Positions 9,721 to 17,976 of a DNA stretch of 64,000 nucleotides are shown piece after piece. Source of the DNA: Candidatus Kapaibacterium sp. (lineage in GTDB: Bacteria; Bacteroidota; Ignavibacteria; Kapaibacteriales; UBA2268); contig CALBDO010000005.1 in assembly GCA_937927515.1 (NCBI GenBank), positions 1 to 64,000 on the forward strand, in the 5' to 3' direction. Each line of letters opens with the position of its first letter. Positions within the stretch are counted from its first letter, which is position 1. The notes beneath the pieces are model-generated. The model was not told the origin of the DNA. It saw only the letters and a program-made list of their open reading frames with translations, and did not search any database. The translations under genes were made by a program, and so were the position numbers.

Positions 9721-10917
9721 TCATTTCAAAATATATTCAATTCTTTCTAATTTACCGTCTATGTTGTTCCTTGGAACTATATTGAGAATTTTGCACATAA
9801 GTGGATAAATGTCTACATTTTTCAATGTGCCAGTTACATAATTTTGCTTGAACGATGGACCAGAAGCAATAAATATTCCATGCATATCAATCCAGTGATT
9901 GTCGTAGCCATGGTTTCCTCGGATACGGTAAAAATACTCGCTCGTATCACGCGAGATTGTCCATCCAAATTCAGGAATTATTACAATTTCGCCAATAAAC
10001 GGATTGTTTGAAAAGTTGAAATATTTTGGAACTTCTTCCCTTTTGTAGACTTTAAAGTTGTTCTCCAACTTCTTCAGAGTGGAGTACACTTTTGCCAGCG
10101 AATCTTTTTCACCAGAGATAAAAGCAAAATAGCCGTAGGAGTTTATTTTAACTCCACCAACATTAAAGTATTCGGAGATATTGATAATTTGGGATTGGTG
10201 CAATTTGGTCATTCCGTGGTCGGACACTACGATAATGTTGATACTATCAAGGAAATTAATTTTCTTTAGGTTATCGATTAGATAACCAAATAAACTGTCG
10301 CAAAGCTTAATTGCAGAGTCCGTTTCAGGAGAATCGGGACCATAGTTATGTCCTTGGGTATCGGTCTCCTCAAAATATAGTGTAATAAATCGAGGTCTAT
10401 TTTCAAAAGGCAATTTCAACCAGCTAATCACTGAATCAATTCGTTTCTTGTATGGTATCTTTGGATTGAAAGGTACAAAGTAGTCGGGACGTCTGTAATT
10501 CAACGTTAGCTCGGAACCTGGCCAGAAAAAGGAAGCTGTACGGACACCTTGCCGCTTGGCAGTTTCCCAAATTGCCTCTCCCAAGTACCATTTTGGGTCT
10601 CGTACAGCAATACTATCTCTAATTGTGAAAACGTTATTTGTATAGGGGTCTGCTATGAAATTGCTTATAATGCCGTGATTTTCTGGATAGAGACCAGTTA
10701 CAATTGAATAGTGATTTGGAAATGTACCACTTGGGAATGATGGTTCCAAAGATAATGCTCGAGCACCTCTTTCAGCAAATGCAGTCATGTTTGGTGTTAA
10801 TCCTCTGTTTAAGTAATCCCATCGAAAACCGTCGAAAGAAACCAAAAGTACATATGTGTTTCCCAATAAAGAAAAGCTACTTAGAAGAAATATGGTTAAG
10901 TAAATTACAATTTGCAT
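9721..10917 (-). CDS. ENPP-type phosphodiesterase / nucleotide pyrophosphatase, secreted
   Basis: 398 residues of the alkaline-phosphatase superfamily (PF01663 type). A signal peptide covers about residues 1-20. The zinc and nucleophile motifs are in order: LVSFDGFRWDYL, nucleophile T65 in SGTFPNHYS followed by TGLYPENHGI, ETDTQGHNYGPDS, VVSDHGM, and RGNHGYDN near the C-terminus. Such enzymes hydrolyse phosphodiester or pyrophosphate bonds of nucleotides or lipids outside the cytoplasm; the substrate cannot be told here. The ATG is preceded by AAAAGGTGAT, a good ribosome-binding site. Monocistronic. Confidence 0.87.
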   Translation of the reverse strand: MQIVIYLTIFLLSSFSLLGNTYVLLVSFDGFRWDYLNRGLTPNMTAFAERGARALSLEPSFPSGTFPNHYSIVTGLYPENHGIISNFIADPYTNNVFTIRDSIAVRDPKWYLGEAIWETAKRQGVRTASFFWPGSELTLNYRRPDYFVPFNPKIPYKKRIDSVISWLKLPFENRPRFITLYFEETDTQGHNYGPDSPETDSAIKLCDSLFGYLIDNLKKINFLDSINIIVVSDHGMTKLHQSQIINISEYFNVGGVKINSYGYFAFISGEKDSLAKVYSTLKKLENNFKVYKREEVPKYFNFSNNPFIGEIVIIPEFGWTISRDTSEYFYRIRGNHGYDNHWIDMHGIFIASGPSFKQNYVTGTLKNVDIYPLMCKILNIVPRNNIDGKLERIEYILK

Positions 10918-10937
10918 TGTATCACCTTTTTAATAAG

Positions 10938-10945
10938 CAAAACTA
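10938..10945 (-). promoter_or_regulatory. Candidate -7 box of the phosphodiesterase gene
   Basis: On the minus strand TAGTTTTG matches TAnnTTTG, 20 bases before the start codon. The -33 region shows only a T-rich tract. The leader would be very short but still holds the AAAAGGTGAT site. Confidence 0.35.
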
Positions 10946-11010
10946 CCTAATCTGATTAAACTAAAAATAAATTTAATTTTAATTAGAAGTAAAATTTTTT
11001 AAATATTAGT

Positions 11011-13128
11011 TCATTTCCATTTTTTAATTAATTCAATGTACACGGTCCGGGATAGAAATCTTTCAGCTGGAGTAGCATATGAATTTATCCCCGGTGGGAA
11101 GGTAGAAGAACCAATACCTTTGATTTCAATTATCTCAATTTTAGGGTCTATAATCTTAACAAATTCCAAAGTTTTTGTTGCTCGTTCTTGGGAAAGAGAG
11201 TAATTGTAATCTCTGTCTCCTAAAATATCGGAATAGCCAATTATCCTTGCCTGAGTTAGTTCTGAATTCATTGTTAAAAACTTTTTAATTTCATTTTTGG
11301 CCGATGGTGGAATACGAGAACTGGCGACGTCAAAAAGTATTAGCGACAGTCGTTGGATTTCAACTTCGTTTGTATCGTTTAAAATTCTAATTTCCTTTCG
11401 GTCTATCGAAATGTTGCCTTCGTTATCTTCGAGTTTAAAAAGTACCTCGAGTGTTCTTTTATCCTGGAAAATCCCAATTAGGTTTTCATCAACCTCTTCT
11501 GAAATTTCATTGGGCTCTCCGCTGCCAGAATACTCTAAAATTGTTTGATTATCACTTACAACTTCCAACGACCATTTACTAACACCGTAAAGTTTTGAGT
11601 TTTTTGGGTCAAATTTTAATACTTTTGGACTGAAATCTAAAAGTTCGAGATACCTTTTCTTGGATATTGGTTGTAAAATTTCGGGGTCATTGGAGACAAT
11701 TAACACTCTACGATTTTCTGCATATCCGCTATCGTTTTGTGTTATTGTACTATTGCTTGGAGAACATTTTTCCTTTGCAGTTTGAATTTGAATACGGTTT
11801 GGCTCGATTTTCCATACGTTTGTCAGGTAATTTTTAACCGTTTCAGCCCTGCGGCGGGCAAGCTCGCAATTGCCCTTTTCTGTTGTAAAATCTGAATAAC
11901 CAATAATGGTAATTTTAGAATTAGGATTATTTCGTAATCGATAGCCGACTATGTTCAATATCTCTTGATTGAGTTCCAATGGCTTTGTTGGTAAATTATC
12001 AAAGTTAAAATCTTGTGGTTCTTTCAATTTTTTGTAAAAATCGGTGATTTCCCAAGAATCTTTTTCGAAGAATATTATTGGAAGTAAAGGAAAAGCATGA
12101 GTTACAAATTGGGTTTCGAGGTGTATTGTTCCAGTATTGATTTCAATTAACGCCAAAGGTTTTGGCTTTTTATATATAGTGTCGGTTCGAAAAATATACT
12201 CTGTTCGTACGATTTTTTCGTCACTCTTTTCGACAACAGTATCTTTTCTTTCTCTTCCAACGACAAATTTGGATTTTCTTAAAGTTTCGTTCTCTACTAT
12301 AAGAGTGTCTATTTTTAAAATACTTTTAAATTCCTCCAATGGAGAAATTTTTTTCGGCTTCTCGATTTTTATCGGTAAATATTTCAAAGCCAAACCTAAG
12401 CGTATTGAATTTGCTTTCCAATAGATACTGTCTGCAAAATCGGACGTTCCGATATGATAAGCAACAAAAGGAGTGAGAATAAAGTTTTTATGTTTATTCA
12501 AAGGTAGGTCGAAAGATATCCCAAAATGCATGTCGGATTGAACTTGTTTTGATTTTGGTATTTTCCCAGCGGTGTCGTTTCGAATCCTTGATTGAGTTTC
12601 GTAGAAAACACCTTTGTCCTTTGGTTCAACTATTTGTTCCCACTGATGGAATTTTGAAATGATTGGGATAGAAATCCTACCGCCAACGGAAATACTCAAA
12701 TGACCAATTGGCATAAATCGGAGGTATGGTTCTAAGCCGAGGGTTGAGATATTCGATTTGATATTATGTTCAAAAATTCCTTCAATAATTTGATTTCCAT
12801 CACGAATATAAGTGTGCTCCTTTTCGCGGAGCCAACCGTCAAGTTGAGAATATGCCAGGCGTAGACCAGCGTAAAGTTTATAGGGCAAAGGCATTTCTAC
12901 AAAAATACCTGCAGATATTCCCTTGCCGACACCATTGGTAAAGCCCTTGCAACAATTTGGTATTCCAGGAAGTTTTGCAAAATTTGGGTTATGGTCGTTG
13001 TAATTGTAGCTAATAAATACTCCAAACTGCCGAACTGTATCCTTAGCTTCTGTTTTAAGTGTATCGTCGGAAAAAAGAGCGCCAGAGCAAAAAGTTAATA
13101 AAGATATAAGCGTTAGAAAAAATTTCAT
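11011..13128 (-). CDS. OmpA-family outer membrane protein with two OmpA-like domains
   Basis: 705 residues from the ATG at 13128; a TTG at 13149 would add seven. After a signal peptide comes a probable beta-barrel (about 30-260), then a charged linker. Two OmpA/MotB-type peptidoglycan-binding modules follow. One is near residue 400-480 (ITIIGYSDFTTEKGNCELARRRAETV) and one is at the C-terminus (ARIIGYSDILGDRDYNYSLSQERA). Doubling this module in one protein is uncommon but not unknown. It probably ties the outer membrane to the cell wall. Monocistronic; the 110-base gap upstream shows no clear promoter. Confidence 0.78.
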   Translation of the reverse strand: MKFFLTLISLLTFCSGALFSDDTLKTEAKDTVRQFGVFISYNYNDHNPNFAKLPGIPNCCKGFTNGVGKGISAGIFVEMPLPYKLYAGLRLAYSQLDGWLREKEHTYIRDGNQIIEGIFEHNIKSNISTLGLEPYLRFMPIGHLSISVGGRISIPIISKFHQWEQIVEPKDKGVFYETQSRIRNDTAGKIPKSKQVQSDMHFGISFDLPLNKHKNFILTPFVAYHIGTSDFADSIYWKANSIRLGLALKYLPIKIEKPKKISPLEEFKSILKIDTLIVENETLRKSKFVVGRERKDTVVEKSDEKIVRTEYIFRTDTIYKKPKPLALIEINTGTIHLETQFVTHAFPLLPIIFFEKDSWEITDFYKKLKEPQDFNFDNLPTKPLELNQEILNIVGYRLRNNPNSKITIIGYSDFTTEKGNCELARRRAETVKNYLTNVWKIEPNRIQIQTAKEKCSPSNSTITQNDSGYAENRRVLIVSNDPEILQPISKKRYLELLDFSPKVLKFDPKNSKLYGVSKWSLEVVSDNQTILEYSGSGEPNEISEEVDENLIGIFQDKRTLEVLFKLEDNEGNISIDRKEIRILNDTNEVEIQRLSLILFDVASSRIPPSAKNEIKKFLTMNSELTQARIIGYSDILGDRDYNYSLSQERATKTLEFVKIIDPKIEIIEIKGIGSSTFPPGINSYATPAERFLSRTVYIELIKKWK

Positions 13129-13240
13129 CCAGTACGAAAATGATTTCAATTTCCTGAATTTACTTATTTGAAAACTATAAAATTAGCAAAAGAAAAGTAA
13201 TTTAGGTTGCTTCCAAGGAAGTGTCTATTTGGGTAAAAAT

Positions 13241-14035
13241 TTAAATAATGTAATATTTTGGTCTTCTATCGAGGAAAATATTGTTAAACTGGTCTATGTT
13301 TTTATTTCTTGTTTCCTGGGGTATGATTTCTGCTATAAGTGTATTCTCGGATTCGTCGGAGGCAGTGACCATTAGATTACCATTGTAATCCCAAATTCCA
13401 GATTTGCCGTTGAAATGTAATGTTTCGCCACCATTGGTTTCGCTACCGATTCTATTAGCAACAAGTAGAAACACTTTGTTTTCAATTGCACGAGCAGGCA
13501 TAACATTATGCCAAATTTTAGTTACTAAATTTGATGGACAGGTTATTAAATCTGCTCCCTTTAATGCAAGTGTTCGAGCAGCCTCTGGAAATCGCCAGTC
13601 GTAGCAAATCATAATTCCAAGGCGTATGTCTTTTTCGGGATATTCCACCACAAAAAAACCAGTATTTCCGACCTCAAAGATAAATCGTTCTTTATAAAAT
13701 AGATGCGTTTTTCGGTATTTTGTAGAATACTTGTTATCTGGAAAAAGTATTGCACAAGAGTTGTAAAAGCGGTCTCCTTCACGTTCTGGGAAACCAAATA
13801 GTATAATTTTGCCAGTGCTTGTAGAGACATTTTGGATTTCTTTGATGATTGTAGAGTCGAAGTCTATTGCAAATGGTCGGAGCTCTTCTTTGGAAAGGAA
13901 GAAATAACCACTTAGAGCAAGCTCTGGAAAACAAATCAATTCAGAATCAATCTCCTTGGACTTTTGAAAAAGAAAATTGAAATTAGTTTCAACATCTTTA
14001 AATTTGGGACAAAATTGCACAGCGGCGACTTTCAT
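13241..14035 (-). CDS. Nitrilase-superfamily (carbon-nitrogen) hydrolase
   Basis: 264 residues from the ATG at 14035; the frame runs further but inside the upstream gene. The catalytic triad is visible: E38 in CFPELALSGYF, K109 in KYRKTHLFYKE, and C144 in MICYDWRFPE. These cytosolic enzymes cleave amides or nitriles, or transfer acyl groups; omega-amidase and N-carbamoyl hydrolases are relatives, and the substrate cannot be chosen from sequence. The start is one base after the stop of the phosphatase gene, so it is the last gene of the TonB-like operon and probably translationally coupled. Confidence 0.82.
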   Translation of the reverse strand: MKVAAVQFCPKFKDVETNFNFLFQKSKEIDSELICFPELALSGYFFLSKEELRPFAIDFDSTIIKEIQNVSTSTGKIILFGFPEREGDRFYNSCAILFPDNKYSTKYRKTHLFYKERFIFEVGNTGFFVVEYPEKDIRLGIMICYDWRFPEAARTLALKGADLITCPSNLVTKIWHNVMPARAIENKVFLLVANRIGSETNGGETLHFNGKSGIWDYNGNLMVTASDESENTLIAEIIPQETRNKNIDQFNNIFLDRRPKYYII

Positions 14036-14036
14036 C

Positions 14037-15305
14037 TTAGGAATTTCTTCGTTTAACAACAATTATTGTTTTGTCGTCGTTGACGTCAGATTTCACAGAA
14101 AATTTGTTTACCTCTTCCAAAACAGACAAAGCGATATTTTTTGCAGATAGATGGCTTACCTTTCGAATTGTTTCGATTAGTCGGTCTTCGCCGAAAAGTT
14201 TGTGTTCAGTGTTCATTGCTTCTGTTATTCCATCGGTATAAAGAACCAAAACATCATTGAGGTGCATATGAATATTTTCTGCACGAAACCGCTGATTTTC
14301 GAGTATGCCAAGTAATCCCCCGGTGGGATTGAGTTTGAAAATTTTATCAGACTCGGCACGGTAATGAAGTGGCGCACAGTGCCCGGCATTTACGTAAAGC
14401 ACCAATCGATTGGACGACAAAGTTAGCTCGCAATAGAAAAGAGTTACAAATCTTTCGTATGGAAAAGTTTTATAAACCAGTTTGTTTAATCTGGAAAAAA
14501 GGTCGGTCATACGGGTAGAGTAGCTCCATCCCATACGAAAAGCACCAGAAATAAAAAGTGCTTGAATAGCGGCAGAAAGTCCTTTGCTTGCAGCATCGCT
14601 AATTACAATACCAAGTCTTTCCTCTTCGTCTTGCTTGTTTTCTATTTGCAGATAATCAAAATAATCGCCTCCGACCTCACTATCGGGGATGCACACCCCA
14701 TAAATATCGTAATCATAAAATTCAAGTTGATGGTCTGGGAAGAGACTTCTTTGAATTTGTGATGCTTGGTATAAATCTTCTCTAATTCTTTTCTTCTCAA
14801 TATTGTCTTGAATGTTCTTAATTGCTATTGTAGCTACACTACTAATTATGGTGAGTGTTTCGGCAAAAGTAGGTTTTAGTTCGGGAGCATTAAAACCTAA
14901 TAAGTATTTAAAGTACTTTCCATTGCGAGTCTTATAGATTTGACCAACTCCTGTTACTGAATAAAGAGTGATTCCTTTGGATTTTAAAAGTTTATCTGTT
15001 TCAGTTTTTGTGATAGTTCTTTCTTTAACAAGATTGCTTAGAAAAGGCTGGTCATTAATGTAGATTCTATAATTATCTGGAATTTTATCGACACTTCCAT
15101 ATTGCATACGTAATTCATATGCCATATCTTCTGGTATGAATTCCCAAACCCTACCACCGGTGATTTCAAATCCTTTGTGGTCGACTATGTCTCTCACAAG
15201 TCGTTTAAGCAATTCTAAAGGGTCTTCGTAAACGCCGGAGATTAATTTTTCAACGAGTTTATAGGTTTCTCTTTGATGCTGTTGAATATCGTTTGAATAA
15301 TTCAT
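14037..15305 (-). CDS. GAF-SpoIIE (PP2C-type) serine phosphatase, RsbU-like
   Basis: 422 residues. The N-terminal half (about 1-180) looks like a GAF-type sensor domain. The C-terminal half is a SpoIIE/RsbU phosphatase with metal-binding motifs SEVGGDYFDYL, VISDAASKG, LYVNAGHCAP, LYTDGITEAMN and final NDDKTIIVV. In partner-switching systems such enzymes dephosphorylate an anti-anti-sigma factor. No STAS protein or RsbW-like kinase is encoded in the window, so the target is unknown. It starts four bases after the 56-aa membrane protein and ends one base before the amidase start. Confidence 0.85.
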   Translation of the reverse strand: MNYSNDIQQHQRETYKLVEKLISGVYEDPLELLKRLVRDIVDHKGFEITGGRVWEFIPEDMAYELRMQYGSVDKIPDNYRIYINDQPFLSNLVKERTITKTETDKLLKSKGITLYSVTGVGQIYKTRNGKYFKYLLGFNAPELKPTFAETLTIISSVATIAIKNIQDNIEKKRIREDLYQASQIQRSLFPDHQLEFYDYDIYGVCIPDSEVGGDYFDYLQIENKQDEEERLGIVISDAASKGLSAAIQALFISGAFRMGWSYSTRMTDLFSRLNKLVYKTFPYERFVTLFYCELTLSSNRLVLYVNAGHCAPLHYRAESDKIFKLNPTGGLLGILENQRFRAENIHMHLNDVLVLYTDGITEAMNTEHKLFGEDRLIETIRKVSHLSAKNIALSVLEEVNKFSVKSDVNDDKTIIVVKRRNS

Positions 15306-15309
15306 AAAA

Positions 15310-15480
15310 TTAAAAAATTAAAATATAGGCAATGATTCCAATTAAAAGAATAATTAAGAAAAGAACAAATTTAAATAGTCTTTTCATAATTCCAAATAAT
15401 AATGAAAGAAGTATAAGGAATAAAAATATTTGTAAAATAACTGGTAACGAGTCGTACCATTCGAATATTGAATTAATCAT
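15310..15480 (-). CDS. Small membrane protein, 56 aa, function unknown
   Basis: An open frame of 57 codons between the TonB-like gene and the phosphatase gene. The ATG at 15480 is one base after the TonB-like stop (TAA A ATG), and its TAA is four bases before the phosphatase ATG. The protein begins MINSIFEWYDSLPVILQ, then has two hydrophobic segments (about 15-31 and 37-56) split by the basic MKRLFK turn, and ends right after the second. I recognise no family. Its fit between two genes argues that it is real and coupled. It could anchor or regulate the TonB-like protein or the phosphatase; that is inference. Confidence 0.7.
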   Translation of the reverse strand: MINSIFEWYDSLPVILQIFLFLILLSLLFGIMKRLFKFVLFLIILLIGIIAYILIF

Positions 15481-15481
15481 T

Positions 15482-16249
15482 TTAGCTAACTTTGAAAGTG
15501 AAGGTTATAATGCCATACATTTCTTTGTTCTCTTTTAGTCTATTGAAGCGCCACTGACGAAGTGCCTCTATAGCGACTCTTTCCAGCACAGGGTCCCCTT
15601 TTTGTAAAGGAACAATGCTTGTCACCACACCATCGGCAGAAACCGTGAATTTTAACTTTATTTGGGCATTAACATTATATCCAGCAGGATATTTTGGTAG
15701 GACCTTGTAAAGAACGACTCTATTACCTCCTCCTCCCCATTCTATATCCCCGAGTCCAAAGCCAGCGCCCGGACCCAGCCCCTTATCTCCTAAACCTGTG
15801 CCATCATTTGTTCCATCGAGTCTTCCAATGTCTTTTGCTCCGTCACCAGATTGACCTTTATTGCCACTCTCGGAGGAAAGCGTTTGGGTTGGTTGAATCT
15901 GCTTTGCAAGAAGTGGGTCGTCCACCGTCGAGGCTTTGCCTTTGTTTGCTGCTGCTATACTCGCATCTTCAAGTTGATTTGATGGAGCCTTGCCTTTGTG
16001 GGCTAAGCCCTCTGCCGATAAATTCCCTTTGCTTAGACCTGTACCATCTCCTAAGCCAAAGTTGATTAATTCCAAAGGTATGGTTTTTGGTTCATAATTT
16101 GGTAAAACTGGCGGTTCGTACTTGACAAATGAGATTATTAGCAGCAGTAAAAAGAATATAGCTAGCGAGAGCAAAAATCCTCTTGCTGTGTTCGGCTCCC
16201 AATAAAAAATTAAGTTTATTTTCTTTTCTTCTTGATATCCTCTATACAT
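15482..16249 (-). CDS. TonB-family energy-transducer-like protein
   Basis: 255 residues from the ATG at 16249, preceded by an extreme Shine-Dalgarno GGGGGGGATT. It has a cytoplasmic N-terminus, one transmembrane helix (about 22-42), a Gly/Ser/Lys-rich flexible periplasmic linker (about 60-165, with repeated KG and GLG motifs), and a C-terminal TonB-like domain. That domain includes FTVSADGVVTSIVPL and VAIEALRQWRFN, a form of the TonB/AgmX_PglI C-terminus. The linker is Gly-rich rather than the usual Pro/Lys-rich. ExbB and ExbD are not nearby. First gene of a four-gene operon. Confidence 0.8.
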   Translation of the reverse strand: MYRGYQEEKKINLIFYWEPNTARGFLLSLAIFFLLLLIISFVKYEPPVLPNYEPKTIPLELINFGLGDGTGLSKGNLSAEGLAHKGKAPSNQLEDASIAAANKGKASTVDDPLLAKQIQPTQTLSSESGNKGQSGDGAKDIGRLDGTNDGTGLGDKGLGPGAGFGLGDIEWGGGGNRVVLYKVLPKYPAGYNVNAQIKLKFTVSADGVVTSIVPLQKGDPVLERVAIEALRQWRFNRLKENKEMYGIITFTFKVS

Positions 16250-16269
16250 AATCCCCCCCAATATCTACG

Positions 16270-16277
16270 CAAATTTA
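16270..16277 (-). promoter_or_regulatory. Candidate -7 box of the TonB-like operon
   Basis: TAAATTTG on the minus strand matches TAnnTTTG. It would give a leader of only about 15 bases, just long enough for the G-rich ribosome-binding site. No matching -33 box is visible. Confidence 0.35.
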
Positions 16278-16400
16278 CAAAAATTATTATTTAAACCGCT
16301 CTTATTAATAGGTTCTTATTACTAAAAATCTAAACTTTTTTTATCTTGCTTCTTTCAACAAAGAGTTGACAATAAAAAGGTCTCGAAATAAGATATATTT

Positions 16401-16417
16401 GGGGGGATTATCCCCCC
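16401..16417 (-). terminator. G6/C6 hairpin after fumC
   Basis: On the plus strand the sequence is GGGGGGATTATCCCCCC: a perfect 7-bp stem with a three-base loop, 24 bases past the fumC stop. There is no T run after it on the minus strand, so it is not a standard intrinsic terminator. Its minus-strand 3' arm ATAATCCCCCC is perfectly complementary to GGGGGGATTAT at the ribosome-binding site and start codon of the next gene. Confidence 0.5.
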
Positions 16418-16441
16418 TCGTAAAGTGTTGTTTCATGAAAA

Positions 16442-17833
16442 TCAAATATTTGGTCCTAACATTTTTTCTGGACGAACTATTTGGTCGAATTGCTCCTCCG
16501 AGAGCAATCCCAACTTTACTGCTGCATCTTTCAAGGTGGTGTTGTTTTGATAAGCATATTTTGCAATTTTTGCGGCATTGTCGTACCCAATGTATGGATT
16601 TAATGCTGTAACAAGCATCAATGAATTGTTTACGTAAAATTCAAGCCTTTCTTTCACTGGTTGAATACCAATCGCGCAATGCTCATTGAACATTATACAG
16701 GTATCGGTAAGTAATCGAGCACTTTGTAAGAAATTATAAATTATTACAGGTTTAAAAACGTTAAGTTCAAAATTGCCAGAGGCACCAGCAAAATTAATTG
16801 CAGCGTCGTTGCCAAATACTTGTACACACACCATTGTCATAGCTTCCGATTGCGTTGGGTTCACTTTTCCGGGCATAATGGAAGAACCTGGTTCATTCTC
16901 TGGAATAGTGATTTCTCGCAAACCGCATCTTGGACCCGATGCTAACCATCTAATGTCATTTGCAATTTTCATCAACGAGGCTGCAAGAGTTTTCAAAGCA
17001 CCGTGGGCAAATACAATAGCGTCATGGGAGGCAAGGGCTTCGAATTTATTCGGTGCAGACACAAATGGTAATCCAGTTAATTCCGCAACTTTTTTAGCAA
17101 CTCGTTCAGCAAATTCTGGGTGTGTGTTTAGCCCTGTGCCAACTGCGGTACCACCTATGGCAAGCTCGTATAAACCAGGTAATACAAGGTGAATTCTTTC
17201 AATTGCGTTATCTAACTGCTGGACATATCCAGAGAATTCCTGGCCTAATGTGAGTGGTACAGCATCCATTAAATGCGTGCGTCCAATTTTGATTAAGTCT
17301 TTGTACTCCTGCGACTTTTGTTTAAGAGTATTTCGAAGATTTGCAACTGCTGGCAGCAATTGATTATTTAGTACCTCGGCAGCGGCTATATGCATTGCAG
17401 TTGGAAAAGTATCATTTGAACTTTGTGATTTGTTCACATCGTCGTTTGGGTGAATAGGTTTTTTGCTTCCGAGTTCTCCGCCAGCAAGCTCAATTGCACG
17501 ATTGGAAATAACTTCGTTAACATTCATATTCGTTTGTGTTCCACTTCCTGTTTGCCAAACCGAAAGTGGAAATTGGTCGTCGAGTTTTCCGCTGATTACT
17601 TCATCACAGGCTTTTACAATTAGTTCTGCCTTTTCTTCAGGCAACAAGCCAAGTTCTTGATTTACCAGCGCACAGGCTTTTTTCAAAATGCCAAATGCTC
17701 GAATGATTGCTCGGGGCATTCTCTCTTCACCTATACGAAAATGAATCAAAGAGCGTTGTGTTTGGGCACCCCAGTAAACACTTGCTGGAACTTCAATTTC
17801 ACCCATCGAATCACGTTCAATTCTTGTGTTCAT
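16442..17833 (-). CDS. fumC: Fumarate hydratase, class II
   Basis: Catalyses reversible hydration of fumarate to malate in the citric acid cycle, in the cytosol. 463 residues from the ATG at 17833, preceded by GGAGGTAAAA, a textbook ribosome-binding site that decides the start. Family motifs are clear: [37 protein letters not shown], and the signature [15 protein letters not shown]. Full length, with no odd features. Monocistronic, ending at the G6/C6 hairpin. Confidence 0.96.
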   Translation of the reverse strand: MNTRIERDSMGEIEVPASVYWGAQTQRSLIHFRIGEERMPRAIIRAFGILKKACALVNQELGLLPEEKAELIVKACDEVISGKLDDQFPLSVWQTGSGTQTNMNVNEVISNRAIELAGGELGSKKPIHPNDDVNKSQSSNDTFPTAMHIAAAEVLNNQLLPAVANLRNTLKQKSQEYKDLIKIGRTHLMDAVPLTLGQEFSGYVQQLDNAIERIHLVLPGLYELAIGGTAVGTGLNTHPEFAERVAKKVAELTGLPFVSAPNKFEALASHDAIVFAHGALKTLAASLMKIANDIRWLASGPRCGLREITIPENEPGSSIMPGKVNPTQSEAMTMVCVQVFGNDAAINFAGASGNFELNVFKPVIIYNFLQSARLLTDTCIMFNEHCAIGIQPVKERLEFYVNNSLMLVTALNPYIGYDNAAKIAKYAYQNNTTLKDAAVKLGLLSEEQFDQIVRPEKMLGPNI

Positions 17834-17976
17834 TTTTACCTCCAATAAATAAAATACAAATTACTAATAAAAATTCGAATTTTAGATTTTTTTGAATGAT
17901 TTTACAAGTATTTGGTTTAAATGACAAGGCTCGGTGATTAATCAAAAAGATGATAATTTCTTACCTCTGTTTAAAA

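Noticed and set aside
15694-16065. 123-codon plus-strand ORF
   Set aside because: It lies wholly opposite the TonB-like gene, has Leu/Pro/Ser-rich shadow composition and no start signal.
16366-16401. Plus-strand TTGACA and TATATTTG as a promoter
   Set aside because: The boxes are 22 bases apart, outside the usual spacing, and only antisense fumC lies downstream.
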